Source: Fallopia convolvulus
Lineage: Eukaryota > Streptophyta > Magnoliopsida > Caryophyllales > Polygonaceae
NCBI GenBank assembly: GCA_964016875.1
Contig: OZ024733.1
Coordinates: forward strand, 20,147,824 to 20,211,823
Length of the DNA: 64,000 nucleotides
Direction of reading: 5' to 3'
In this document: in pieces, positions 46,437-57,907 of the stretch
How the letters are laid out: the number at the start of each line of letters is the position of its first letter
Numbering within the stretch: the stretch's first letter is position 1
Notes under the pieces: generated by a model
Database searches by the model: none
Seen by the model: the letters and a program-made list of their open reading frames with translations, nothing else
Told to the model about the DNA's origin: nothing
Position numbers and translations under genes: made by a program

Positions 46437-48443
46437 TTAAGCAAGAGCACCAGTACAAGCAGTTGCAGGAGCAGATTCAAGCTTCATAGCAGAGCTGTAC
46501 TTCTTAGTGATAAATCTGAGGACACCAGATAAGGAACATTCACAAAAATCCATTAGTGATTTTGAACTAAATTCTGAATCAAAATAAATAAAATATTAGT
46601 TATATTGCTACCTGAAGAAATCCCTCCACAACAATTCAGAGGTCAACCAGCTCATTCCATCGCCATCATCTTTCCCTTTTGATGAGGCAGAGATTGTTCT
46701 GTCAATTGTGAACAATGGAGTCGGGTTATTTTCAATAACAATCAATAATCATATACAGAATAATGGTTTAGAAAGAGTTTATATCAGCTTTGTACCTAGA
46801 TGCAGTCTTCTTCAATTCATCAAACATGGAGCGAGGAGAAAGGCTTCCGGTGGTTAGCCATGGAGAAATCTTGCAAGAGAAGTTTGCGCCGTAAATGCTG
46901 TCACTTCCATCCTTGGAGCCCTTGTGTGGCTGAGCTTGGCACTCAGCTGCAAATTTCTTGACCCTCTGAAGTGCTTCAGTCTCTCCTCCCACCATGGAAG
47001 CAGTAGCAACAGGCTTCCCATCCTATTATATATATAGTGGAATGTTAAATACATAACTTCCTCACTCGCATGAAAACTTGCTCTACCCAAATGTACTTTC
47101 AGACTAGTCAAATTCAAATGTAGATGTAGGATCATGCAGAAATTACAACATTGGCCTCAAGAATGAAAGGATACAGGGAAAAGTTTCCCAATAATCATCA
47201 AAATCAAATTGATGAGAAATCCACATCTAAGTCCTCTTCATCCTTAGCAATGCTTGGCCGATATATGAACAACAAACATTCTTCTGTCACTTAAGACTAC
47301 TACTAAGCTAGTTTCATGACAATCAACCAAGTACACCACAACAAGTGCATATATTTCACATTAAAATCAGCTATTGCAAGAAGACCCAATCACAAATCCA
47401 AACATAAACCTCAAACACCCAAAGAATAAGTAGTAAAATGCAGAGAAGCAAACCTGAGACATAGAGGCAGATGGGTTAACACCCAAAGAAACCAATGAAG
47501 GAATCTCTCCGGGCTCCACATCTCCCCTAGAAGGCAACCCCTTAAGCCTGTCCAAAGCGGCAATTGTCTCCCTAACCTTCAATCCCTTCACTTTCTCCCT
47601 AAATCCACCATAGTTAGTGGGCATGCTCTCCAACTTGAATGGCAAATCCTCCAAATGGTAAAGCGTACTCCCCCAGAAGTACTTGACTTCAACCCCTTCA
47701 TCCTTCATCGCATTCTCAATCTTGAGCTCAGACTTGACTTCCTCTTTGGACACTTCTCTGTGGGCAAAGATAGCATCTGCCCCAATAGCCTTGGCCAATT
47801 CGACCAAAACAGTCTCCGGCTTCCCAATCCTGACCACCAAATCGGAGCCTCTGGCCTGCAGATTCTTCCTGAGATCCGCCACGGCTTCGACGAGGAAGGA
47901 GGCCCGATTGGGGCCCGTTTTGTCGAACCCGGATGAGGATTTGCCGTAGTCCCTCGGGTCGAAGCAGTAAACGGGGAGGACCGACATGGACTCGTTGCTG
48001 GCAGAGTTGAGGCACTCATTGTCGTGAACGCGGAGGTCGCTCCTGAACCAGACGATGGTGGATCGACGAATTGCGGCGCCATTGGAGGGGTCGGAGGGGC
48101 GGCGAGGGTTGACGGAGAGAGGGCTCTGGAGAGGGATGGCGGAGAAGGAGGATTTCTTGGACAGGGGCTTCTGAGGGGAGAGGGTAGGTGAGGAGAGAGA
48201 GAGGTGGACGAGAGAGGATGAGATTTGGGGGCTTGAGAACTTCACCTTGGAAGGAGTGTTGGAAAAGACTCTGGTGAGCTTGGAAGCTGGGTTGGTGAGA
48301 TTTGAAGGGAGGATTGCGGAGAGGGAAAGGGAAATGGAAGCTGTGGGGGGAAGAAGGGGCTTAGCAACAATGGCGGGCTGGTTCTCATTCTCTGTGTTCT
48401 GGGTTTCCCCTGATTCTGAGGTGGGGAGGGCTTTGGGATCCAT
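46437..48443 (-). CDS. PHR2: PHR2-type photolyase/blue-light receptor-like protein
   Basis: Member of the DNA photolyase/cryptochrome superfamily, plant PHR2 branch; a biochemical role for PHR2 is not well settled. Exons on the minus strand: 48443-47454, 47022-46796, 46698-46612, 46515-46437, joined by GT-AG introns in frame, 460 residues (Arabidopsis about 447). Residues 1-120 are Ser/Pro-rich and could hold a chloroplast transit peptide. The photolyase alpha/beta domain starts near 128 (IVWFRSDLRVHDNECLNSA, VLPVYCFDPRDYG, VVRIGKPETVLVELAKAIGA, VEVKYFWGSTLYH). The second part has GANFSCKISPWLTTGSLSPR, ELLWRDFFR and a short tail TACTGALA. The helical FAD domain is far shorter than in true photolyases, as in the whole PHR2 branch. 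Tail to tail with MHX. Confidence 0.95.
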
Positions 48444-48878
48444 GGATGATGGGGTTTTGTCTGTGGGGTTTGAATTGGATTGGATTGGATTGGGAGGAGA
48501 AAGATGATCAAGCTTGTGAGAGGGGGAGTTGAGAGGATTCTATGGTTTTCTTCTGTGGGAATATTATCCTCCTCTGATTGATTTATGTATTTGTTTGGGC
48601 CCTCTTATTTTTAATGTAGGGGCGGGGGGGTTGGTGTTTATATTCAAGAATGTGATTGACCTAATTTTGTATCCGGTTCACGCACCTACCCTTTTGTTCC
48701 ACTAACATTCAAACTTCACTTTCTACTTGGTATAATTAGCATGGAAAAACTACTTTGTACACACCCTCTTTCATTTCTATTGCGATGAACCATGCATGTA
48801 AAAGTTAACTATTACTGTAATAATCACACCAAAACAAGGAAATTTTTATAACACAAAAGGAATAGGAAATTTATTATG

Positions 48879-50015
48879 GGCTCAAAACATATACAACCCC
48901 TGTACTTGTGCAAATTAGTCATTTGGACACCTCACCTTTGGTTTGGACCGATTGAACACTTGTACTTAACATTTTGGACCTATTAAGCACCTCTTCACTG
49001 ATGTGGCGAAGTGCGTGCAATCCAAACGCATAGGTACGAGTGAAGGAGTGTATCCAAGCTGACATGGAATTTATCCCATTAATTAACTTAATATAAAAGA
49101 AAATGAAAAGAAACTTAATATCAAAAAAATTAAAAGGATCCGATCATAAAAAATTAAAAGGAAAATTAATATAAAAAATAAATAAAAGAAAACCCTTCTT
49201 CTCGTTGATGCAGATTCACGCCGCCGGGGGAATTGCAATCTTCTCTGCTCCAATTTCTCCATGCTAAGACCACATCAGACTTGCAAATCCAAGCCTCAAT
49301 TTCTCAACTTCTCCAATTTCTCACAAAGCTATTGTCACCAACGAGCCCGACCACAAATCGATGGACTGTATATATGAAGATCGATGGCGACGGCGAACTT
49401 GGGATGCTTCTGAACAAACCGACGCCATCGACGTCGTGGGTGATGGGTCGCGTGCCATGAGAACGTTGGATCTGGTTCTCCGAGTCCGTCGTTCCGTCCC
49501 GACTCTCTCTGGATCTGGTTCGAGTCCGCCGGTCCGTCCCGACTCTCTCTGGATCTGGTTCAAGTCCGTCGTTCCGTCCCGACTCTCTTTGGAGCTGGTG
49601 CCGAAGAGTTGGAGATGAGCTTCAAAGCTTCAAAGCCTTCAGCCATGGGAGATACCTTCGGAGCTTTCGAGTCCGTCGTTCCGGCCATACTCTCTCTGAA
49701 TCCTCTTTGGTTTTGTTTTTTTGTTTTAATAATTTAATTTAAATAATTTTTAATATTTGGGCTTATGTGGCAAAATAGGTTAATATTTGGGCTTATGTGG
49801 CAAAGTAGGTGGCAAAATAGGCTTATGTGGCATATATGTGGACAAAAAATTAGAATATGTCAGCGCGCGTGTGTTACACTCAACGAGGTTGTCAGCGATC
49901 AGGTGTTTAATAGGTCCAAAATGTTAAGTTTAAGTGCTTAATAGGTCCAAACCAAAGGTGGGGTGTCTAAATGACCAATTTGCACAAGTACAGGGGGCTA
50001 TATATGTTTTGAGCC
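48879..50015. mobile_element. non-autonomous MULE with long TIRs (1.14 kb), possibly carrying captured sequence
   Basis: The ends GGCTCAAAACATATA are inverted, and TIR similarity runs about 110 bases (through CCTTTGGTTTGGACC and CATTTTGGACCTATTAA). An exact 10-bp duplication ATTTATTATG flanks it (48869-48878 and 50016-50025). The interior (49190-49700) is GC-rich and holds short open frames and a 40-bp tandem repeat. It lacks a transposase. A Pack-MULE with captured host or LTR sequence is possible but the source is not established. Confidence 0.8.
49481..49600 (+). repeat. 40-bp tandem repeat, three units
   Basis: Units 49481-49520, 49521-49560 and 49561-49600 each start CGAGTCCG (third CAAGTCCG) and contain CGTCCCGACTCTCT. 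A fourth diverged piece lies at about 49668-49704. As 40 is not a multiple of 3, the repeat cannot encode a repeated peptide in one frame. Confidence 0.9.
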
Positions 50016-50151
50016 ATTTATTATGTAATGTAACACATCATCTGATGGTTCAATCGATCAAGGCTTCTAAATAGTAATAAGAGGTTATTATTGCTAGCAC
50101 ATAAAAATTCGCCTAATACATTAATGAATGCGCCTCTTGATTCACCTCTTC

Positions 50152-50588
50152 ACCTTCCGTTCCAAGCTTCTTCTTTAACTTAGGACTTGTAAAACAATGG
50201 GCACAGAGGGTGGGGTCCCTCTAATCCACCTCCGATGCCTAAGTCAAAAGAGCAGTTTGTGGAATGAACGTCGAGGTAAAGGTAAGACTACGAGCGAGCT
50301 AAGCGAATATCAGCATGTGCCTACCGTACATGGCGATCCCATGTATTTATAATGGAGGAAAGGGAGAGAGAAGGTCGAACACTCTATCTCTAAGGCCGAC
50401 CGAGATGCCTTGACATCCAAACAAACAATATCTTGCTCCCCAATCCACTCAGAAATTCTATCTTTCGACTAAGATAGATTACTTCATCATAATGATAATA
50501 AAAACAATAATTTAATAAGAAAAATAAATAAAGTAGTTAACAAAATACTTACTGAAAATACTTTTTGATTATTTACCCGCTCACAGTT
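50152..50588 (-). repeat. dispersed LTR-like repeat, copy 2
   Basis: Matches 6703-7159 in the same orientation, including the minus-strand TATA box (TATAAATA, about 50342-50349) and the final ACCCGCTCACA. Neither copy has a second LTR nearby, so solo LTRs or fragments are likely. Confidence 0.55.
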
Positions 50589-51350
50589 ATTAATATGTGT
50601 TTCGAATTTTAGACTAAATATGAGTAACTTAAAATTAATTTGTATATTTAAAATGAAAATAAACTAGTCTAGATAGTCGATTATTCAATTTTGTAAGCAA
50701 TTTATCAAGGTTCAATTCCTCATAGCTTTATTAACATTGTAAACGATTCTCAGTCTATTAATATATTGTCAAACAAGTTGTATCTATTAAAATGTTATTT
50801 TTTTATAGGGTAAGAATTGGGGTCGTCACAAGTACTACTTAGGCTCACCTAGAGCATTCACTAGAGATGAGAATTGGTTATTAACCAATTCTAAAAAGGA
50901 TAAGGCAAATCGTTGCCCGAAAGATTCGAAAGAGTGACCTTAAGATACTATCCCAAAGGCCCAACCGTTGAACCAAATGCCCGAAGGCAAAATGTTATAT
51001 CTTGGAGAAGCGACATTAGATAATTTAAGTTTTACTAGTTATCTTTCCATTTCACAAAGGATTCTAAAGTCAATCAATATGACTAAATTTGAACATGCAT
51101 TGATGAATTTCCAATATCTTACCGAATGGAGCAATGATTTCTCCCCCTTTGATTTGCAATATAAAGGATTCTATAAATCATATACTTTGCATCGAGCATG
51201 TGTAAATGTGTAATGTGTACCTCAATCTTGAAGCACTTTAGGAGTCACGTGTGCATTTTATTTGTGATGTTGTAGGCACGTGTTTTTGTCCGTGATGGAA
51301 TGGTATTTCTATCACTGAATATTAAAACTTTTGTGAATAAAATAAATTAC
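50589..51350. other. intergenic, no gene recognised
   Basis: AT-rich. A short open stretch at 50968-51213 has no recognisable family. GGGTCGTCACAAGTACTACTTA at about 50820 may mark a decayed element end. Confidence 0.4.
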
Positions 51351-53186
51351 TTTTTTTTTTGTAATACGGAGGGCTAGACACCTGTTTTATTCATAATAAA
51401 AGTAGTCTTACATAGAGGGATATAACATTTCGGTTTCACAAATAACAAGGAGATCATCAGGAAGCTCATTAAAGAGGATAAAATCTCCCACGAACGCCTT
51501 GCTGGAGCGCGCCAACCAGTCAACGACAGTGTTGGCATTTCTTTTGATCAGATTGAATACAACCTTCCATTCAGCATCAGTAGCAAGTGCTTTCACTTTG
51601 TTGATCATTGCAACAAAGGCATTAAGAGGCTCATTCTGCTCAGTGAGAACTTTAACAACATCACTTGCATCGACTTCAACAATGAGTTGTTTGATTCCAA
51701 GCTCTCTTGCAACTGTCAATCCCTGCAGAACACCCAAAATCTCGGCTCTGAACGGTGAACTTCCAGCCGCAGAAGCAGTGAAAGCCTTCAGAAATTTCCC
51801 TTCATGGTCTCTAATAAGACCTCCAGCCCACACCTTGGCTTCTCCCTGTATGTATGATCCATCAGTGTTGAGTTTGAACCAACCAGCAGGTGGCCTTTTC
51901 CATAGCAATTCCTCTTTCCTATTGATCCTTCCATATCCGAGTTTTCTTTCAAACTTGCCTTGAACAGTCAGGTATTCTTTTGCTTTGAGAACAATGAATT
52001 GCACTCTATCATCAGGAATGGTTCTCTCATCACCAAAGATACGAGTATTTCTCCATCGCCACAACCACCATACTCCTGACGCAAAAGTCATGGACCAAGT
52101 ACCTCCTTGCTGCAGATTCTTTTCAATCCAAACCTGCAGCTGATCTTGATAAAAATCAAGGCGTTTGTTGCCTGGAACCAGATGGTTCCACACCTCACTA
52201 GCTCTTGCACAGTCTCTAACAATGTGTAATGCACTCTCAGAGATGGCACCACAGTTAGCACATGAATCATTGCTTATATGCCTTCTCACTCTCTGAGCGT
52301 TCGAAAGAATACATTCATGTGTCAAAAGCCATAAAAAGACTTTAATTCTTTCCGGTGCTTCAACCTTCCAAATTCTCTTCCACACCGGTCTTCTATTCTC
52401 CTCATTTTCATTCCTTATGATCTCAAGCGCCGATTTAAGAGTGAAATTACCACTCCTAGATTGACTCCAATAGAAGTTATCTCCCACTTCTTCCTCTGCC
52501 AACTGAACTTCAGTAATCTTGTTAAGAGCATATGCCGGAAGTTTGAATGAAAAAGCATCCCAGCGCCAATTTCCATTCTCCCAATATTCCTCAACAGTCT
52601 TTGCCAAGTCTTCCTTAGAGATCGCATCAGTAGCCAAATCTTCCAGCGGTGCTTCTGTCGCCCAAGTATGCGACCAGAATAGAGTGATTTTCCCATTTCC
52701 AATTGCCGTCCGTAGTCCTTTAAAGAGGGTTCCTTTTGCCTTGACAACGCCATTCCATAGCTTTGAAGCTCCTTGCTTTTGCTGAAACATGTCGCGATCA
52801 CAACGGCCTTGGCAATATTTTCATCTAACAACTTTCGACCAGAGACTCTCAGGTTCTTTCAAAAGTCTCCAACCAATTTTGGACATATAGGCACTGTTAA
52901 CCTGCCTCATATTCCTCATATCCAGCCCGCCATTTTCCTTTGGCTCTTTCACCTTTTCCCAACTCACAAGATGCATCTTCTTCTTTTCTTCTGTTGATCC
53001 CCATATGAAGCTTCTTGTCTTCTGTTCGATGGTATCACATATATGAAGTGGGATAGAATTTGATTGCATGGCATAGTAAGGAATGCTTTCAATAGCAGAT
53101 TTAGCCAGTGTTATCCGACCCGCCATTGAGAGATATTTCGATCTCCATCCACTCAACTTTTTATTTACTCTCTCTACAAGCTGCAG
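51351..53186 (-). mobile_element. 5'-truncated L1-type LINE with RNase H
   Basis: On the minus strand it begins mid-RT at 53186 and ends in ten A residues (51351-51360). Candidate target duplications are ATAAATTAC (51342-51350) and TATAATTAC (53187-53195), alike but not identical. 5' truncation with a poly(A) end is the standard LINE insertion product. The coding part is one frame with a single stop (52821-52823). Confidence 0.85.
51408..53186 (-). pseudogene. LINE RT tail, zf-RVT and RNase H domain (one internal stop)
   Basis: Starts inside the RT thumb/post-RT region (LQLVERVNKKLSGWRSKYL, AGRITLAKSAIESIPYYAM). After a TGA at 52821-52823 the same frame goes on for 460 codons to 51408. The zinc-binding region follows (FTLKSALEIIRNE, ERIKVFLWLLTHECILSNAQ, DSCANCGAISESALHIVRDC), then an RNase H domain whose acidic residues are intact (KLNTDGSY, PFRAEILG, VEVDASDVV, VVDWLAR). 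One stop in nearly 590 codons suggests a young copy. Some plant L1 elements carry this RNase H; function is removal of RNA from the hybrid. Confidence 0.9.
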
Positions 53187-53243
53187 TATAATTACTTGAA
53201 AGTCAATAAAAAATAAATGTTGTTCCATTCATTTTGAAGTTTG

Positions 53244-54056
53244 GGTGAATTTGACAAAATGATGCGTGAAATAAGGGCCTTTGTATAAAACCACTCTTAA
53301 AAACTGAAATTACACAAAATATCTTTGAAAAAGGGTCTTTGCAACAAATTATCTTTACAAACGAAAATTACACAAAATCATTTTTAAACCTTATAAGCTA
53401 TCAGCTAACCACCTTTACAAGCCTGAAACTTTTATTTCGTCGTTATATCCAAGTAAATTTACAAAATTATTTGTTTCTTTCAAGAAAGATAATCACTTTG
53501 TATTAAAGTCCGATGGGCTAATACAACGTGGGGGTACACACGTCCATTCACGACATATGCGCGTTAGGTCCAACACACAAGTCCATGGGGCTCCATCCTA
53601 AAATCAATTGACAATAGGAGAAGTAGCCCAAAGGTATATATGTTGGGCAAGTTATATTAAAATTTCCGATGTGGAATAAAATTCTTTCACACTTTGAAAG
53701 GGGTATTTCTCTTATATCTTTATTTAATATAATAGAGTAATTCTTATACCAATAACACTTGTTTGAGGGTTCAAGGTTTATTTACGGATTTGGGGGTTTA
53801 GGCTAGGAATGAGGATTTGCAAATATGAGAGGAGTTTGCTTTACTTGGATTTGACAATAAAGACATTAATGAGGCATGCTGGTGGTTAATTGGAATGTAT
53901 AAGTTTTGTGGGTGGTTTTGTGCAATTTCAATTTTTAAGGGTAATCTGGTACAAAAGTACTTATTTTGTGGGTGGGTTGTAAAGTTATACTCCAACTTTT
54001 AAGGGTGGTTTGGTGCAAAAATCCTTATTTGAGGGGTAGTTTTGTGAAATTTGGCC
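53244..54056. mobile_element. TIR element, probably a short MULE or MITE (about 0.8 kb)
   Basis: The left end (GGGTGAATTTGACAAAAT, then GAAATAAGGGCCTTTGTAT, AAACCACTCTTAAAA) and the reversed right end (GGCCAAATTTCACAAAAC, CAAATAAGGATTTTTGCAC, AAACCACCCTTAAAA) correspond over about 70 bases. Flanks TTGAAGTTT and TTGGAATTA match at six of nine positions, a possible worn 9-bp duplication. Non-coding. Confidence 0.5.
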
Positions 54057-54734
54057 TTGGAATTAACTTAACCCTTTACAGAATCACAATTAGAGATTAT
54101 AAGTGATTGATGGTGACTTGAAGAGTAGGTAGAAGGGTTTGGTAAGGAATCAGATGTACGAACTACCCACCAAATGTTTTAGTGGCAAATGGAAAAAGAA
54201 TCGAAACTTTAACAAATGTTGAATTGGTTCATCAGTACGTAGCCACCATATATTCATCCATCCATCCATCCCATCTTCTCAGGTTGTGCAAATTACAAAA
54301 GCTATACCGCACAAAAGTCTAATAGGTCATATATAATAGTCATTCAATCACTTCATATGACATTAATTTCCTAGCTTCCCCTTTAGTACTGTACTACTCC
54401 ATTAACATGCAAAACAAGTCAAAAAGAGTTTGAATCAAATTTAATTGAATGGATGTTGCACTTGATTTTCAGCAACGAACTAGGATTTGGTTTCCATTGG
54501 TTAGAAATGCCATCCCGTGACTCAATTGTCTCACGAAGTGATCAATTGGTTAATCATGTTATCCGTGACCATTTTATATCACGACTTAATATTAGGCCAT
54601 GTGCAATGAGAGTTCCTTGTGTAGTACTTAAAGGTACTTATCAATTTTTTGCTTAAAGAAAAAAGAAAAAAGTTAAGCACCCAAGGAAGTTGTGCTTGTA
54701 CAAGCACCCATTAAGCACTCCACTCATTAGCTAG
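54057..54734. other. intergenic, no gene seen
   Basis: Open stretch at 54453-54656 has no recognisable family. A CATC microsatellite lies at 54254-54273. Confidence 0.5.
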
Positions 54735-55638
54735 TGTAGGATCGTAGATCTGTGTTAGTAAGACAAGTCGGGAACTGTTCCAGAGACAGTTCCCTTACGC
54801 ATCGCAATAAAGCAACACAGAAAATTAAACTGTAAAACAGATGCAAGGACACGTTTCCTCATAGAGGAACCTCTACAACCAACTAGCTGGAGAGTAAACC
54901 TCTACCTCCCTTGGAGGATTTTGAACACACACTATATTTAGATTGATAGATCTCAAGATACACAATACAAAGACGAACTTCTCTATTGTTCGTAATCCCA
55001 CTTACAAACAATACTAACGACCAAGTCATTATGATTCCTAGATCTAAACGCAATCAATATAGAGTGTGAACCTGATTCGTTCCTTATGCAATTCCCTTTA
55101 GCACAAGAACCAACTCTCCAAGTCGATGGAAATCTTCATGCAGTTCCCATCACTTGGATCTGAAACTTCCTTCTTCAATCTCTGGTTCGTCGTCCTCACT
55201 GAATTAGCTCTAGCTCTCTCTTTCTCAATTTCTCTTTTTGGATCTGGTGCTTTGCGTTTGAGAGCTTCGAATGACCTAGCTGCATCGCTTTCTCTTTATA
55301 GAGTTTTCCACTTTTAACTTGACGTCTTTACCCTTTTTGTCTTGGGGAGTACGACACTATTCAAAAAGACTACCGTACCCTTTTTCATCTCTTTCTTTTC
55401 GGAACTTGGCTTGCCGCCCAAGACAATAGTGAAATGTCTTTATTATCCTTTAATTCATTTGTCACGTACTTAGAAGGCTTCATGGGGAATGTTTCCCTTG
55501 CTTTTCCTATAAACCTGTATCTTTCCTGAGATCACTTGTATAGGGAATTAGTTCCATCTGTTTGTCATTATCAAAACTTCGATTACTCGAATAAAGAAAC
55601 CATTGTTCTAGTGTTAGTTCCTTAACACTGATCCAACA
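54735..55638 (-). repeat. Sirevirus 3' LTR (904 bp)
   Basis: Starts TGTAGGATC and ends GATCCAACA, nearly perfect inverted ends. It is followed at once by a purine tract (minus strand). The left flank GCTAG (54730-54734) would be the target duplication; the partner is outside the window. Confidence 0.9.
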
Positions 55639-55640
55639 AT

Positions 55641-55890
55641 TTCCCCCTTTTTGATGATGACAAACTTTTATAAAATGCAAGTCAGGGAGACAGGAAAGAT
55701 AAGAGAGATTTAAATACCATTGTAATATAGTCGATGCTTTGTAGATACTTAGTTCCCCCTGAAATGGTCAAGCAGTTCAATTTTCCCAGATTTTTAAGCA
55801 TGATAGTTCCCCCTCAGCTTATGGCTAATTTATTTCTATATTCTCTTAGACACAACACATCTCTGAATTTTTCCACTTTTCCCCCTTTTG
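55641..55890 (-). promoter_or_regulatory. cluster of four polypurine tracts
   Basis: On the minus strand AGGGGGAA-type tracts occur at 55641-55652 (next to the LTR), 55753-55760, 55807-55814 and 55877-55890. The LTR-adjacent one primes plus-strand DNA; multiple copies here are a described Sirevirus feature. Confidence 0.75.
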
Positions 55891-56067
55891 ACATCATCGA
55901 AAAGAATAAGGAACAAAGAAGTAAGGAAAAGCAAGCAAATCATAATCATTACTAGAGAATAAAAGCAATTGCATTCATAGAAACAGTTTAACAAACAAGG
56001 AAACACACAATCTTAAAAACATTGAAGGAATTCGTAAATGAGCTAGGAAATTTTGTAGAGGGCTTGT

Positions 56068-57907
56068 TCATGGATTGGAGGAGGAGGAGGAAGGAAACTT
56101 ATGTTGGATGTCTAGAAGAACATCGAGGATTCGCTCATTGACCCCACACAGATGGTTGAGAGCTTGGAGAACAGTCTTGCAATCTCCCTGTTCAATGAAC
56201 ATTGGTTGAGGAACTTCATCAGTATGTTTCTGGGAGTGCTTCATCCTTTGGATGTTGGACATTTCCATCTCCTGTCCAAGTTCCTCTTCCTCTTGGGGAT
56301 GATAGACATCATTCTTCAGCATTATCTCCTTCACCACTGCAGCATAGGGAAGGGCATGAGATTCTTTGGCGACACACTTGCACATGTGCATAATCATGAT
56401 CCTGGGCAGGTTGATCCTTTCCTTACGCAGAAATAAGTCCAGGAGAATAGCATCATTTGAGTTAAGCGTTGTTCGCTTCTCCTGTCTTGGGATCACTACC
56501 CTAGTGATGTATTGGTGCGTCATTTTTCCCAGCTGACTCAGTCCATGAGTCAGGACCTCCTTTCCTTGAGCAGGCACGTGGCCTAGGAGTCTTTTGAAGA
56601 TTACTTCCCTTCCATCAGTATCTTGCCATGGTCTTTGAGGAAGTGTGTGGAAGCCTTCACTAGGAACTTGCAGAATTCTCTTTATTAGAGCATAGGTGAA
56701 GGTGAATTCATCATCTCCGGATGACCATCTAACCACTGGATCGAGCTCGGTTCCCTTTGTTAAGGTGAACTTTGAATAGAAGAATTTAATTTGAGCAGGA
56801 TCTACCTTAGCTGGTTCAGAGCAGAGCTTATCCCATCCTTGGAACTGAATGAGTTCTTGAAGCTCTTTGAAGTCATGCTCTTGTAGGAACTCAGCTGTAA
56901 CTATCAGGGGAACAACCAGCTTTCTTTCCCCAGTTGTAGCAGTTCCCTTCTTCTTCTTTTCTTTCTTCTCCTCCACCTTTTTTGTTTCTTAGAGTCTCTG
57001 GTTGAGGGAGGCCCAGATGTCGGTTCCTTGTATCCGATTTGAAGGGCGATTCCCTGTACTCTTCTATCTCATCATCATCCTCCTCAATGCTTATAATTTC
57101 TTTAGTTGGGTTGAGGGCTTGGAGTTGCTCAGAGAGAAGAGGCTCTAGTTCCTCTTCAGATTCTTCTTCTTCTTCTTCTTCTTCTTCTTCACTAAGTTTT
57201 CTGTGCTTCCTCTTTTTCGTCCTTTGACTAGTTGGAATTTTGGGTAGAGAAGCTTGGACAGAGGTTTGCTTTGAGGGAGTGGAGGAATAAGAAGGTGGGA
57301 CAGGTGTTGTTCCTGGTGCAGAAGGGAACTCTTCTCTCTCAAATTGGGAGAGGGTTTGATCAAGCTCAGAAACGATGAGATTTTTGTGGGAAGGAGTTGG
57401 AATAGAGGGAGCTTTTGTTGAAGAAGAGGGTTCTTCAGAAGGTTTGGATTAGGAATTAGGGTTTGGATTTTGAGCAGAAGAGGATTCTGGTGCAGATCTC
57501 TTGGGACTAAGACTATCATAGATTTGAGTGTGAGATTTTGGGGAAGAATGGCTTGAATCTTTGAGAAGGAGAGGATTGGAATCATGAATCGTGGTTTGAA
57601 CACCATCGATGGTCATGGTGAGGGTTGAGGAGCCATCCGGCCTTGTGGTAAGCACTGGTATTTCGGATCTGGGAGTTGTAGGAGGTGAGTTTTGAGGAGT
57701 GAGAGGAGGTTGGTCGTCTTTCTTTCTCAAGATAGAGAAGAGACACTCTTTGACATCAAAGATGTACTCGGGTTCATGATGGTCGACATCGAGATCTTTG
57801 AGGAGCATGTTTTGAAGGTAAACGTGGTCATTGTGAAGGAGATGCTTGATGAGTGGATTTTTGTGAAGAACAGAGTACTTGATGATGGGTTGATTTTGGT
57901 TGGCCAT
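56068..57907 (-). pseudogene. Sirevirus extra ORF between pol and 3' LTR (envelope-position ORF), broken
   Basis: ATG at 57907 opens MANQNQPIIKYSVLHKNPLI. The frame is open to a TAA at 57449-57451, continues open past it through a Ser/Pro-rich and then acidic stretch (Glu run, about 57163-57189), and shifts frame near 56977-57000 in an A run. The last 300 codons (56976-56068) are open: KLVVPLIVTAEFLQEHDFKE, LTKGTELDPVVRWSSGDDEF, TFTYALIKRILQVPSEGF and a long helical rest. I see no signal peptide or membrane segment. The last part resembles the 'putative plant transposon protein' domain found in many plant retroelement ORFs, by memory of its layout. Position matches the so-called env-like ORF of Sireviruses; function unknown. 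Confidence 0.65.

Noticed and set aside
57145..57606. 153-codon minus-strand ORF with a Lys run
   Set aside because: Wrong frame over the acidic Glu-run of the Sirevirus extra ORF.
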